A stretch of DNA of 64,000 nucleotides from Macrotis lagotis (Eukaryota > Chordata > Mammalia > Peramelemorphia > Peramelidae), in assembly GCF_037893015.1 (NCBI RefSeq), contig NC_133661.1:243307503-243371502 (forward strand), written 5' to 3'. Positions 43,498-54,854 of this stretch are shown here, one piece after another. The position numbers and the translations under genes were made by a program. Below the pieces are notes generated by a model. It was not told where the DNA came from. It did not search any database and saw only the letters and a program-made list of their open reading frames with translations. How positions within the stretch are numbered: the first letter of the stretch is position 1; the number at the start of each line of letters is the position of its first letter.

Positions 43498-43770
43498 AGT
43501 TGGGTCTTGTCTCTCCATTGAAGAGGACCAAGATGACATCACTGTGCTTGAGGCAAAAAAAAAAAACCCTGATGAAAAGCAGGGATGCTAACTTTAAACT
43601 TAAGTGTCTTAGTATCCACTTTAATTCTGCTGTGCTTACAAAGCTTAGCACTTTCTCTGATGAAGGCATCATAAACTCAGTAGTCCTGAATCAGTGTCTC
43701 CCATAACTCACAATCATTTGTAAAATTCTCAAGTGAGACCTTCAGAGCCTCCCAGTACTTAGAGAACCCT
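43498..43770 (+). repeat. Unclassified marsupial repeat inside the LINE-1 spacer
   Basis: 'ccattgaagaggaccaagat' and 'gacatcactgtgcttgaggc' open a segment unlike L1 sequence, ending near 'gagaaccctttgagattctt'. I recognise the opening as a phrase of a marsupial dispersed repeat but cannot name the family. No clear target-site duplication. Confidence 0.5.
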
Positions 43771-44529
43771 TTGAGATTCTTATAGTTAATTAAATCAGGG
43801 TTGGATTTAATCCTTACTTTATTTAATAAGGGTTAAATAGGTGGAGGTGGGGGTTAAAGTGTGAGAGAAACTAGGCTTGGGGGGAGGAGTGCAAGTAGTT
43901 CATGAAATGATTTGGCTTTGGATGATACTTTGGCTTATGAGGATTGTGTGCCCTTAGAGGGTACTTGAAAAGGGGATAAGGTAAAAAAATGATTCTAACT
44001 TTATGTAATTCAAGACTCATGAAAAGTGTCCTTCAAATGAGACAGAAGAGGGAGGGTACTTAGTGACTTTGAGATAATGCTGCTTATCAAACAATAAATT
44101 AATAAAGCAATCAATCTGGGTGGTACTTTCATAACACTTTGAATTTATCAAACAATCAATTGATGATACTTGAGTAATAGTACTTGAGTGATAAATAACA
44201 CAAGGTGAAGAGGCACAAAGATTTATAATTTTAGAAAGAAAAGGAGGGTGTGAACACTGAATAAATTCTATTCAATAGATTTGGCCCAGAGTGGGAATAA
44301 AATACATTCACACTGGAGTATAAAAATCTATCATACACTACAGGTAAGGGGGGACAAGGGAAGGGGAAGATGAGGGAAGAAGGGACTGATAAATGGGAAG
44401 GTGAAGGTTTAAGTGAAAATAAACAGAAAGTTAAATTTTAAAAGAAAAGTTAAAGGGGAATGGGAGTAAAACATTAGTGAGGAGGAAAAAGAGCAAAGGA
44501 AAGAGAACAATGTAAATGGAGAAAGACAG

Positions 44530-47500
44530 TACAGAGGGAAATACATAATTAATAATCTTAACTGTAAATGTGAATTCCCCATAAAACAGAAATGGAGAAC
44601 AGAATGGATTAATAACTAGAATTCTACAATGTGTTGTTTATAAGAAACATATCTGAAGCAGAAAGATATACACAGTGTAAAAGGATGGAGCCAAATATAT
44701 TATGTTTCAGCTGAAGTTAAAAAAAATCAGGATTAGTGATCCTGATCTCAGACAAAGTAAAAGCAAAAATCAATCACATTAAAAGGCATAAGGAAGTAAA
44801 CTACAACTTCTTAAAGGGCACCATTATAATGAAGCTATATCATTACTAAACATGTGTGCCCTTAGTGGCATAGTATCCAAACTCCTAGAGGAAGAGCTAA
44901 GTGAATTACAAAGAAACATAGATAGCAAAACTTTAACTTTACTCTCTCAGAACTAGATAAATCTAACCACAAAATAAACAAGAATGAAGTTAAGAAAGTG
45001 AATGAAATCTTAGAAAACTTAGATATTATAGCCCTGTGGAGAAAATGTAATGGGGATAGAAAAGAATATATCTTTTTCTCTGCTGTAAATGGTGCCTATA
45101 CCAAAATTGACCATGCACTAGGGCATAAAAATCTTATAATCAAATGCAGAAATAATAAATGCACACTTTTCAGACCATGATACAATAAAAATTACTTGTA
45201 ATAAAGGGTCATGGAAAGATAAACCAAAAACTAATTGGAAATCAAATAATAATAATAATAATTTTAAATAATGGGTAGATCAAACAGCAAGTAATAGAAA
45301 TAATCAATAATTATATTCAAGAAATAACCTAAGAAAAAGTTTCCAGGTGCAGATGAATTTACAAGTGAATTCTACCAAACATTTCAGGAACAATTCATTC
45401 CTATTCTACATGAACTAATTTTTAAAAAAAAGGAGTTCTGCCAACTTCCTTTTATGACATCAACATGGTGTCATAACCAGAAAGAACCAAAACAGACAGA
45501 TCTCCCTAATGAATATTGATGCAAAAAGATTAAATAAAATTTTAACAATGAGACTACAGCAAGTTATTACTAGGATAATACACCATGATCAGGTAGGATT
45601 TAAACCAGGTAAACAAGAATGGTTCAATATTAGAAAAATACTCAACATAATTGAACTTATCAATAGCAAAACCAACAGAAATCATAAGATTATATCAATA
45701 CATGCTAAAAAGGCCTTTGATAAAATACATCAGTCCTATTAAAAACATTAGAAAGTTTAGGAATAAATGGAGTTTTCCTTAAAATAATAAATAGCATCTA
45801 TCTAAAACTATCAACAAATATTATGTATAATGCGGGAAAAACTCAGAGCATTTCCAATAAAATCAAAGGTGAAATAAGGAAGCCCATTATCACCATTACT
45901 ATTCAATATAGTATTAGAAATTCTAGTTTTAGCAATAATAGAAGAAAAAGAAACTGAAGGAATCAGAATTGGCAATAATGAAGCAAAAGTTTTTACTCTT
46001 TGGAAATGATATGATATTATACTTAGAGCATCTAAAAAACTCCTTGAGACAATTAACAAATTCAATAATGTAGCAGGATATAAAATAAAACTACATAAAT
46101 CATAAGAATTTCTATATATGACCAACAAAGCCCAAGAGCAAGAGATAGAGACATTCTATTTAAAGTAATTATAGATATTAAATACTTGGGAATCTACCTC
46201 ACAAGACAAACCCAGAAACTGTTTGAACACAATTATAAAGCACTTCTCACCAATAAAGTCAGATCTAAATAATTGGAAAAATGTCAATTGCTCATGGTTA
46301 GGTCAAGCTAATATAATAAAAATGACAATTCTCTCCAAATTAAATTACTTATTCAGTGCCATGTCAATCAAACTTTTCCAAGTCAGAAAAAAAAAACAGT
46401 ATAAAAATTCATCTGGAGCAACCAAAGGTCAAGAATAGCAAGGGAACTGATGAAAAAAAATTAATGAAATGTGACATAGCTCTACCAGATTGAAAACTAT
46501 ACTATAAGGCAGCCATCATCAAAACTGCCTGGCACTGGTTAAGAAATAGAGTAATGGATCAGTGAATTAGGACAGGTTCAATAGAAATAGTAGTAAATGA
46601 CTACAGCAATCTACTGTTTAACAAACCCAAAGACATTAGTTTCTGACATTTGACAAAAATTGTTGGGGAAAACTAGAAAATAATATAACAAAAACTAGGC
46701 ATAGACCTACATCTGACACCCTATACCAAAATAAGGTCAAAATGGATACAGGATTTAAACATAAAAGAGCAACACCATAGGTAAATTAATAGACCAAAGA
46801 AATACTCTATCAGATCTATGGAAAAGGGACAAATTTATAACCAAAAAAAAAAAAATAGAGTGCATTATAAACTGCAAAAAGAATGATTTTGACTATATTG
46901 AATTAAAAAGGTTTTGCACTAATAAAATCAATGTTGACAAAATCAAAAGGAAGGTAGAAAGCTGGGAAACAATCTTCACACCAGGAGTTCTGATAAAGGT
47001 CCCATTTCTAAAATATATAGAGAATTGCATCAAATTTATAAGTTTAACAAGTCATTCCCCAATTGATAAATGGTCAAAGCATATGAATAGACAGTTTTCA
47101 AATGAAGAAATTAATGTTATATACAATCATATGAAAAAATGTTCCAAATCATTATTGATTAGAGAAATGCAAATTAAAACAATTCTGAAATATCCTCACA
47201 CCTATCAGATTGGCTAAGATAAGGAAAAGGGAAAATGGTCAATGTTGGAGAGGTTATGGGAGGATTGGGACATTGATGCATTGCTAGTGGAGTTGTGAAA
47301 TGATCCAACCCTTTTTGAGAGCAATATAGAACTATGCCCAAAGAGCAATAAAACCATTCATTTCCTTTGATCCAGCAATTCCATTTCTTGTTCTATAGCC
47401 AGAAGAAATCATAAAAATGGGAGAAGTCCCATTCAAAATATTCATAGTGGCTCTTTTTGTAGTGGCAAAGAATTGGAAATTGAGAAGGTACCCATCAATT

Positions 47501-47650
47501 GGGGAATGGTTAAGCAAATGATTGTACAAGAATACTATGGAATATTATTATTCTATGAGAAATTATAAATAGTTGGACTCTAGAGATGCATGGAATGCAT
47601 TACAGGATCTGATGCTGAGTAAACGGAGCAGAACCAAGAGAAAAATGTAC
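44530..47650 (+). pseudogene. LINE-1 ORF2 remnant (endonuclease and reverse transcriptase)
   Basis: ORF2p makes the nick and reverse-transcribes L1 RNA. Recognisable blocks: endonuclease end (44998-45180: KEYIFFSAVNGAYTKIDHAL), reverse transcriptase (45340-45420: [18 protein letters not shown]; 45509-45742: [11 protein letters not shown] and motif A), motif C at 45996-46010, then DLNNWKNVNCSWLGQANIIK (46260) and a C-terminal block (47110-47180: HMKKCSKSLLIREMQIKT). Motif A has His (45701-45703) where L1 has its catalytic Asp, and the FADD box reads FGND (45999-46010). Around 45300-45340 the link between endonuclease and RT is missing; I estimate about 200 codons deleted. Many stops. Confidence 0.9.
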
Positions 47651-47785
47651 ACATTAACAATTGTGAGATGATCAACCTTTATGGAAGCAGCTCCTTTCAG
47701 CAGTTCACAGTTAGTACAACTGTATTAGACCAGCTATAAATAATGTTATCCCCATTCAGAGGAAGAAAAGTAAAACCAAACAAAA

Positions 47786-47943
47786 CCAAATTTTTTTTAG
47801 GTTTTTGCAAGGCAAATGGGGTTAAGTGGCTTGCCCAAGGCCACACAGTTAGGTAATTATTAAGTGTCTGAGACCAGATTTGAACCCAGGTACTCCTGAC
47901 TGCAGGGCCAGTGCTTTATCCAAATGTGCCACCTAGCCACCCC
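47786..47943 (-). mobile_element. WSINE-like SINE inside LINE-1 3-prime UTR
   Basis: Reverse-complement complete copy: poly(T), 'ggcaaatggggttaagtggc', 'taggtaattattaagtgtct' and 'gtgccacctagccacccc'. CCAAACAAAA occurs on both sides (47776 and 47942), an approximate target-site duplication. Confidence 0.92.
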
Positions 47944-48240
47944 AAACAAAAAAAATTCAAAACTGTTCAGGATCTGATGAACACTTTATTAAAAATATCT
48001 CTTATAGATCTCTTTCCCTTAATCCTATTTCCTCATACTAAAAATGACTAATCTCTAAGCATGTTTATCACAAATATGTATGTTAACCTGTAATATTAAC
48101 CTGCCTATTTGCCCACTGGGCGTGGTGGGGGAGGGAGGGTGGAAGGAAATTTTGTAACTTAAAAATATACATAGCATCTGGATGAATGTTGAAAACTTTC
48201 ATAACACGTATTTGTAAAAGTAAAATATCAATTTTATAAG

Positions 48241-48310
48241 TCCCAAAATGGGGTCATAGAGAGAATGACATGACTAAAACAATTGAATATGTCAACAAAC
48301 TTTTTGTTTT
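48241..48310 (+). repeat. MAR1-type SINE, 3-prime part resumed after LINE-1
   Basis: 'tcccaaaatggggtcataga' and 'catgactaaaacaattgaat' are the MAR1 tail, continuous in family order with 41535-41658. Confidence 0.85.
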
Positions 48311-50330
48311 TGCCAAATACGAGAGTGTATGAAATGAAAGTTGCTTAGAATCTCTTTGGCAAAACTCTTGATACTTATTAAATCTTTCTCATCCTGAAAG
48401 AATTATTTTGGGTAACGGGAGTATAAAGGAAGTGTTTAGAAATTTACTAAATAGCATGACAATAGAATATAAACTACCTAAAGAGACCCATGACAAAGTA
48501 TAAAGAATAAATCTGACAGAATTATAGGACACTGAGCACAGGATGAAGGTAACCGAGGAACATAAGGAGATTCCAATGTTAGGTTGAGAGAATCAACTCT
48601 ATTTGTTGTGGCCTAGATAAAAAAAAAGTTGTATCCATTCTAGGGAAACTTCTGAGGAAAATTAAATTCTTTGTTGCTTCTCTTGAGCCTCTCAGTGAAG
48701 TAAGGGATGAGTAGGAGAGGGTGGAATATTACTTTCTTGTCTCTCCTCTTATTTTAGTCTCTAAAAAGTATGATGATACTCATATCCTATAACAAAGTGA
48801 ATCTCGTAGGCATTGAACTCTCAACCCATCTTAGGGACTAAGTCTACTGAACTAGGCTTCCCAACCAGTTTCTCCTGTACTAGACTATTTGCTTCTGCTG
48901 TAATGGACTATTGCTGATGAGGTAGAAGAGGGTAGAGAAAAGAAAGAAATCTCTGTCTATTTCTTTGCAGTCACTTTTACCTCACTGTAAGGCAAAAGAG
49001 AAAAGATGAAGTGAAAACTATTTTCTCAGAATTCAAATTGGAATGGAGCCAGTTTACTTTTTATCTAGGTCAAAAAGAGCATGGTTGATTCAGCCAGTTA
49101 ATTGAAAGTCATCTTTACTCAAAAGTCAACACCCTATAATTCCATCAGACTGAAAGAACTTCGCCCTTTGTTGTCAGCATGTTTAGATAACTTTGTTTAT
49201 TCAATATTATTGTATCAATTAGGAAAACTCTGAAGGATTTAAAGAGTCATTATTTTAAACGATGGAAATCCATTTACCATAGTGTTACTTTTACTGGAAT
49301 TATGGCACTTAGACCCCCCCCTCCTCATTTTTTCTTTTTTAATGTTCTAAAATCCCAAAAGATCAGACTCAGATGGAGAAATCTAAGCCAAAATATTATC
49401 CCTTGAAGCTACCTTTAAACAAAATGAGCTATCAATCTGGATGCAGAATATTCCTTACAAATGGCAAGCTAATATTTCTTCAGCATCACCTGCCAACATA
49501 TTCTAAATGTTTTCTTTGTGAACATTTGCTGAAAGGGCAAGAGGGCAAGTATTATACTGACAGGCAAGGAGACACCATTAGACCTTGAAAGACAGAAGAA
49601 AGCTCTGAATAGAAAAGTAGACCTAAGAGGGCATAGACCTACATTCTCTCTTATCCTGCTATTTAACCATTTTATGAAGGGGTACCTTTCAAGCCAAATT
49701 TGAGAAGAAATCAGTCAATCTTCCCCATCCCCCCAAATGCCCTCTTCTCTAAATAGTCCTGAGAGGTTAGCAAATAATCAATGAATAGCCAGAGCAGGAG
49801 GGAACTTACTCATCAATTACCTCAACACTCACCCTCTCATTCACTCTCTCCCCCATACACATTCACTACAAACTCTTCTAGCCTTTTCCAAACTCCCACA
49901 ACCAAACTTCTCTTCTTTATATACACTGATTCATTCCATTTCTTTAAACACTGAATCATCCCTCCCACTCATGAGTTGCAACTCATGAACCACCAAGGCA
50001 TGAAACAAAAACTTGGGCGCTCCATCTATGCTCCTTCCTTTGCTGCTCCCTAAGATGACCAATAGCAATCAGGAGGTTATTTACTGACCCCCATTAAACA
50101 GACCCAAGAAAAGGTTGATAACTGAGAATATTGCAGTTTTGGCCACATAGTTTTCCCAAATAGCAGCAATAACCTTTTCAAACTATGACACAATAAAAGG
50201 TAGAAAAAAGTAATTCAGATAAACTTAGGAACAAAATCTTTTGGATATCAAGTCCATGAAATATAGAAATAAGAATGATTTAAATCTCTGTGTTTTAAAG
50301 GAAAAAAAAGAAAAGCATAATGAGATATTA
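48311..50330. other. Repeat-poor intron block
   Basis: Two kilobases with no recognised repeat or gene. It contains a perfect 20-bp palindrome at 49969-49988. The 71-codon frame at 49373-49588 has no domain. Possible conserved noncoding content cannot be judged without alignment. Confidence 0.4.
49969..49988. other. Perfect 20-bp palindrome
   Basis: TCATGAGTTGCAACTCATGA equals its own reverse complement. The centre GTTGCAAC resembles a C/EBP half-site pair. Function unknown. Confidence 0.9.
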
Positions 50331-50334
50331 GATT

Positions 50335-50378
50335 TAGAGATGGAAGGTACATTTAAGGTCATCTAGTTTTCCCCCTTT
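50335..50378 (-). repeat. MIR-like SINE, left part split by LINE-1
   Basis: 'gatttagagatggaaggtac' and 'aaggtcatctagttt' stop at the L1 and resume at 51056 with 'ccattttactgattcagaag'. Confidence 0.72.
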
Positions 50379-51055
50379 CATTTTTTATTTTCATTTTTAA
50401 TTTTAGAAATAAAACAAGCATTTCCACAACATAGTAGCATTTAACAAAAATGATTGCACATGAAATGGCAAATCTACTATGTACAATTATATCCTTTTCA
50501 AATATACAACAAAATTAGCATGTAAATTTCTTTTTTCCCCTTCCCTGCCCTAGAGTTGACTGCCATTAGACACAAATAGATATATGTATACACATATACA
50601 TATAAATACAGAATTCTTAGATATATATATATACATATACATATATATGTATATATATATATATATATATACTTGTATTTGTCAGTTCTTTCTCTGGATG
50701 CAGATAATATCTTTCTTCATATGTCATTCATAGTTAATTTGCATATTTGAAATATTCAAAATAGTTTATTCACTCAAAGTCATTCTTAAAACAGTATAGT
50801 TATTACTATATACAATGTTTTCTTGACTCTGCTCATTTTATTCATTATTTCATTCAAGTTTTTCCATGCTTTTCTAAAATTATTGAGTTTGTCAGTTCTT
50901 GTAGCAAAATAGTTTTCCATCACAATCATATAACACAATTTGTTTAGCCATTGCCAAATTGATGAGTATCCCTGCAATTTCCAATTCTTTGCCAACACAA
51001 AGAAAGCTATCATAAACATTTTAGAATATATAGGTTACTTTCCTACACCCCCCCC
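50379..51055 (-). mobile_element. LINE-1 3-prime end inserted in a MIR-like SINE
   Basis: The reverse complement carries an L1 ORF2 C-terminal peptide (VLAKNWKLQGYSS ... NKMSRVKKTLYIV, frame 50786-51019 minus), like the one at 47455-47650. The 3-prime UTR 'tgcatccagagaaagaactg' follows. A TA-rich microsatellite (50580-50672) grew inside it. Confidence 0.85.
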
Positions 51056-51182
51056 CGCCACCATTTTACTGATTCAGAAGCCCCGAGAAGTTAGATGGCC
51101 TACTCTAGGTCACAGAGGCAGACCTACTTTTTAAATACTTTAATTCTAAATCCAATAGGCCCCTGTATCACACTGCCTCCCT
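51056..51182 (-). repeat. MIR-like SINE, right part
   Basis: 'gccaccattttactgattca', 'ctctaggtcacagaggcaga' and 'ctgtatcacactgcctcc' complete the SINE begun at 50335. Confidence 0.72.
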
Positions 51183-51458
51183 ATTCAAACATAGAGGGAA
51201 ATTGGGAAAGGAGGCATAACTAAATGATTTTTTCAGTGTCCTCTTTTTTATTTGTTTTGTTTTATATATAAAACTTTTATTAGGCCCCAATGCCTGATTT
51301 TCATTAGGTCTAGTCTGATTCAAGTTTACCATAAGCTAAATAACACAAACTTTATTTTCAATTCAATTCAACAAGTATTCATTAATGTTATATTATGTCA
51401 TGCTAGGTCCTGGAGATACAAAATATGAATCTTATTTCTAAGAAACTGGGAAGGAGGG

Positions 51459-51476
51459 GTGTGTGTGTGTGTTTGT

Positions 51477-51508
<32 letters not shown>
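51459..51508 (+). repeat. (TG)n microsatellite
   Basis: About 50 bp of TG with two TTTG interruptions. Confidence 0.97.
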
Positions 51509-51509
<1 letters not shown>

Positions 51510-51510
<1 letters not shown>

Positions 51511-52545
51511 AAATAACAATAGAAATAGAAATATTAGAGAACCTACATAAAAACAGATAAGTAAATGTAAAATGTTTATAAATTAAATTTAAAAATTCAA
51601 AGAAGCAGGACAATCTCTGTGACCTTAGTGTAATCATTTGCACATTAGAAAAAACATCACAGTCTTTCTCCACTTCTTTTGCTATTAGAATAAATTGGTT
51701 AATAGACATGACTTCCTTCTCTCTTCAGTGGAGAGAGGTCCTTCCAAAATTCAAGGTAGTCCTATTATTTTTATGATAATATTTTTCAATATGTAGAGAG
51801 AACTTTTCAATGCTTTCTTGTTTCCTAGAGCACTACAAAAAAAGCTTCTTAAGAGGAAAGATAATGACTGTTTTTTTGGTCATGACAAACTTCAAGGATA
51901 TGTCCTATTCAAATCTACAGTAGTGAAAGGGTCAAATTCAGTGAACTAAGTGTTGGCAACAGAGCTGTCCACATAGGTATTTTTGAAAGGAGCTGGTTAA
52001 ATAAACTCTGAAAAGCCTTTTCTTTCACTTTCTGAGCTGGAAATGCAATATATTGATCCAGACACTGCTATTTCAGGACGTTCACATGCTCCAGTAATAC
52101 AGAGGCTTTATTTTCATCCCTCCATCTCAAGGTGCTGAAGGATCTCTTAACCCCCTCGGTGAACGCTCCCTTTCTTCTCCTGCCATTCTAATATACTTGG
52201 TACCTTCCAGTTAGTAGAAATAGCGATGTCATACCACTTCATTCCACTTCAAGTTACTCTGCCTTCTATTATCAAAGCCAATGAAAAACCAAAACAATTT
52301 ATAATGAAGAAATTACTTGGCAATGAGCAGAACAAATCGATGTTAGTGAGTGCAGTCACCTGTCTTTTAGGTTTCCACATGTGATGCTGAGAATTTGGGA
52401 TAGAAAGAGTTTGTTTCTCTAATGCATTTGAAGATAAGGAGATTCAGTTATTCTAGGAGATCCTCATGACATGAGCAAATTCATCTTTGATAGCTCATGT
52501 TATGAATTGGACCCATTCTCCTTTTCTGAAAATGGTTCCAGGCAA
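51510..52545. other. Repeat-poor block, candidate conserved noncoding DNA
   Basis: No recognised repeat. The part at 52020-52530 is complex unique text with several rare CpG-containing words ('ctcggtgaacgctcc', 'aacaaatcgatgtt'). Confidence 0.4.
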
Positions 52546-52549
52546 AGGA

Positions 52550-52740
52550 GCAAAGGATAGAGCAAAGGCCATTGGATTAGGAGTTCAAGAGACCTGGATT
52601 CTTGTCCTTATTTTGCCTTTTAGAAGTTGTATGAACTCAAGATAAATCATGCATTTTTGTGTACCTCTGTTTCTTCATAAATAAAATAACTTGGTTGGAT
52701 GTACCTCCTAGATCCAAAATTCCCAGATTTTTTTAAATGC
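52550..52740 (+). repeat. MIR-like SINE
   Basis: 'gagttcaagagacctggatt', 'cttgtccttattttgccttt' and 'cctagatccaaaattcccag' follow plus-strand order. Confidence 0.62.
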
Positions 52741-52744
52741 TCAT

Positions 52745-52926
52745 TAAGGCCACTCTTAAACATCGATTTAGAGCTTCAAGAAACATCATAGACTACCTAA
52801 TCCCACCCCTTCTTAGGAGAAAACAGACCCCTGCGGAGGTAATGTCTTGTCCAAGATAAGGTGTCAGAGGCAGAATTTGAACTGGCTCCAGGTCCAGCAC
52901 TTTAATTATTATATCATGCTGCCTCT
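52745..52926 (-). repeat. MIR-like SINE
   Basis: 'catcgatttagagcttcaag', 'tgtcttgtccaagataaggt', 'agaggcagaatttgaactgg' and 'ttatatcatgctgcctc' give the reverse-complement series. Confidence 0.75.
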
Positions 52927-52929
52927 TTT

Positions 52930-53315
52930 ATAGTATTTCTGTAACTACAATTTGGCCTTGTGCACCAAGCAATGATACAAGGCACTTTATATCACCTGAG
53001 TTTTCTATAGTTTCTTTGAAATGGAAACTAATTTCGCAAGGCTCAGTTCATTCTAATGAACCACAGACGCATCTTTTGACTTTCCATTCTTATTTGGCTA
53101 CACACAGAGAATATTGCTGTAAGCACCAGAATTATTTGGGATGTGTAGCTCTGGGATTCTGAACTCTGCAAATTGAAAGTAAAGCCTGCAGGCACTAATC
53201 ATAGGAGAACTAGTGTGTTTAAATCACATCAGTCTCTAGTATTACAATAATAAATATACATCGCAGGACTCCATACTCTGAGCCTTTGCAGGTGAGTAGA
53301 ATTTACTATAACAGA
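52930..53315. other. Repeat-free block between SINEs, candidate conserved DNA
   Basis: About 390 bp of complex text ('tttggccttgtgcaccaagc', 'gaaccacagacgcatctttt') with no repeat family match. Not coding in any frame. Confidence 0.4.
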
Positions 53316-53319
53316 ACTA

Positions 53320-53455
53320 ATGTTGGATGGGAGATCAGAGATCATCTAGTTCAACTCATTTACATATGAAGAAACTGATAAAGTGACTTGCCCAAGGGTA
53401 CTAAATATGGAGGGCAAGATTTGAACTGAAAACTTCAGAGCCAATTTTCTTTACA
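53320..53455 (-). repeat. MIR-like SINE fragment
   Basis: 'gagatcagagatcatctagt', 'aaagtgacttgcccaagggt' and 'gcaagatttgaactgaaaac' in reverse-complement order. Confidence 0.72.
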
Positions 53456-53815
53456 TTAAAAAAATAGTAAAAAGGGAAAGCCTATGTCTATGAGACAACC
53501 AAAACCTGTTTAGTAGCATCTTATAATTTTTAGAGGGGGAACATTTTTGTAAAATGATACCTCTGGTGAAAAAAAATGTTGCAGGCTATTATGCAATTTT
53601 ATATGTGTTGACATAACCTTAATGTCTTTATTACTCATAAATTGCAGATCTAAGGATGGTCCTTTTGGCTATCACACATAAGTCGTTGACTTTTGTTTCT
53701 ACCAAAAATCTTATATGGCATATTGAATTTGGTAACAAATATCCTGTTTTCCTCATACCCATACTATTTAGATTTCCTGAATAAAATATCTTCCCAAATT
53801 CCTCAGAAACATTTA
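53456..53815. other. Intron sequence with nothing recognised
   Basis: AT-rich unique DNA. Confidence 0.3.
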
Positions 53816-53819
53816 TTTT

Positions 53820-53995
53820 GGGGTGGCTAGGTGGTGCAGTGCATAGAGCACTAGCCCTGGAGTCAGGAGTACCTAAGTTCAAATCCAGCCTCAGACACTT
53901 AACAATTAGTTAGCTGTGTGGCCTTGGGCAAGTCACTTAACCCCATTGCCTTGAAAAAACTAAAAACAAACAAACAAACAACAAAAACAAAAACA
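53820..53995 (+). mobile_element. WSINE-like SINE
   Basis: Complete copy from 'ggggtggctaggtggtgcag' through 'gtgtggccttgggcaagtca' to 'ccccattgccttg', then an A-rich (CAAA)n tail. The minus-strand 83-codon frame at 53631-53882 is partly this SINE. Confidence 0.93.
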
Positions 53996-53999
53996 TTGC

Positions 54000-54850
54000 T
54001 TTCAAAATTTTAGCCCAGGATTATTTCTAAATTTAGGAAACATTTTGGTTACATTTTTCATTTTTCCTAAAACTTTACTCTGTTTGTTAGACTATAGATG
54101 GGATAGGCACTGGAGAGAGACAATTGAGGTGAAGAAACCTCCTCTAGTAAGACAGCTTGGAACCCTTTTGGAAATTTATAGTCTTAGAGAGTTGGCTAGG
54201 CACTGAGATGAAAAGTGACTTAGCCAGGATATCAGTTAGTATATAATATATATTGTGCCACCTAGTTGTCCCCGATTCACTGAGCCATTTAGTTGTTCAT
54301 GCTGCATGTATAAGGTACTAGGAATACAAATATAAATAATGAGTAATTTCCTCATCCTTCATAAATTTTTAATGAAGGGGTGGCCTGGGGGGAAAAGGAT
54401 GAAATATTAAAACATTTATACACATAGCCATTAGACCCATGAATACACATAACCACATTAGAAGGTAAATCAAGATTTGAACCCACATTTTCTTGACCAT
54501 CTCTAACCACCTCTATCCACTTCTCCATGATGTCTTTAAAGAACTTAGAGAGATGATATGGAATAGGGAATCATATGAAATAGAAAGATGAGGAGAAGAA
54601 TTTTTTCTCATTCCCCATTGCAATAATGGTAATTCTCTGATCCCAGGACAAACCCTAAACACAACATAACTCAGAGAGCTAAAATAAAGAAAAAGGAATC
54701 AAGAGAAAAAGGGGGAGGAAAGAAACTGTTTTAAAAAAATCCTTAAATCCACTGGAATTGCTTCAACAGCAATAAAAAAGACAGAATGTATTGGGTTTAG
54801 ACCCTTCAGAAAGTACAACCACCATTTCACTATATGTGTTTATCCTACAT
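54000..54850. other. Intron with decayed repeat scraps
   Basis: About 54170-54290 ends in 'tgtgccacctagttgtcccc', a reverse-complement SINE head. About 54290-54350 resembles the start of the old unclassified repeat. About 54465-54530 looks like a MIR-like tail. Otherwise unrecognised. Confidence 0.4.
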
Positions 54851-54854
54851 AAGT

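Larger units (their letters stand above)
41659..48240 (+). mobile_element. Near full-length dead LINE-1, nested in a SINE
   Basis: A 6.58-kb element bounded by a perfect 13-bp direct repeat TCCCAAAATGGGG (41646-41658 and 48241-48253). Order: 5-prime UTR with 'gagccaagatggcagctt', ORF1 remnant, spacer, ORF2 remnant (endonuclease, reverse transcriptase, C-terminal part), 3-prime UTR ending 'gagggtggaaggaaatttt'. Two SINEs and one further repeat lie inside it; without them it is about 6 kb. Every long frame is broken and part of ORF2 is deleted, so it cannot move. It lies antisense to NRXN3. Confidence 0.95.
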
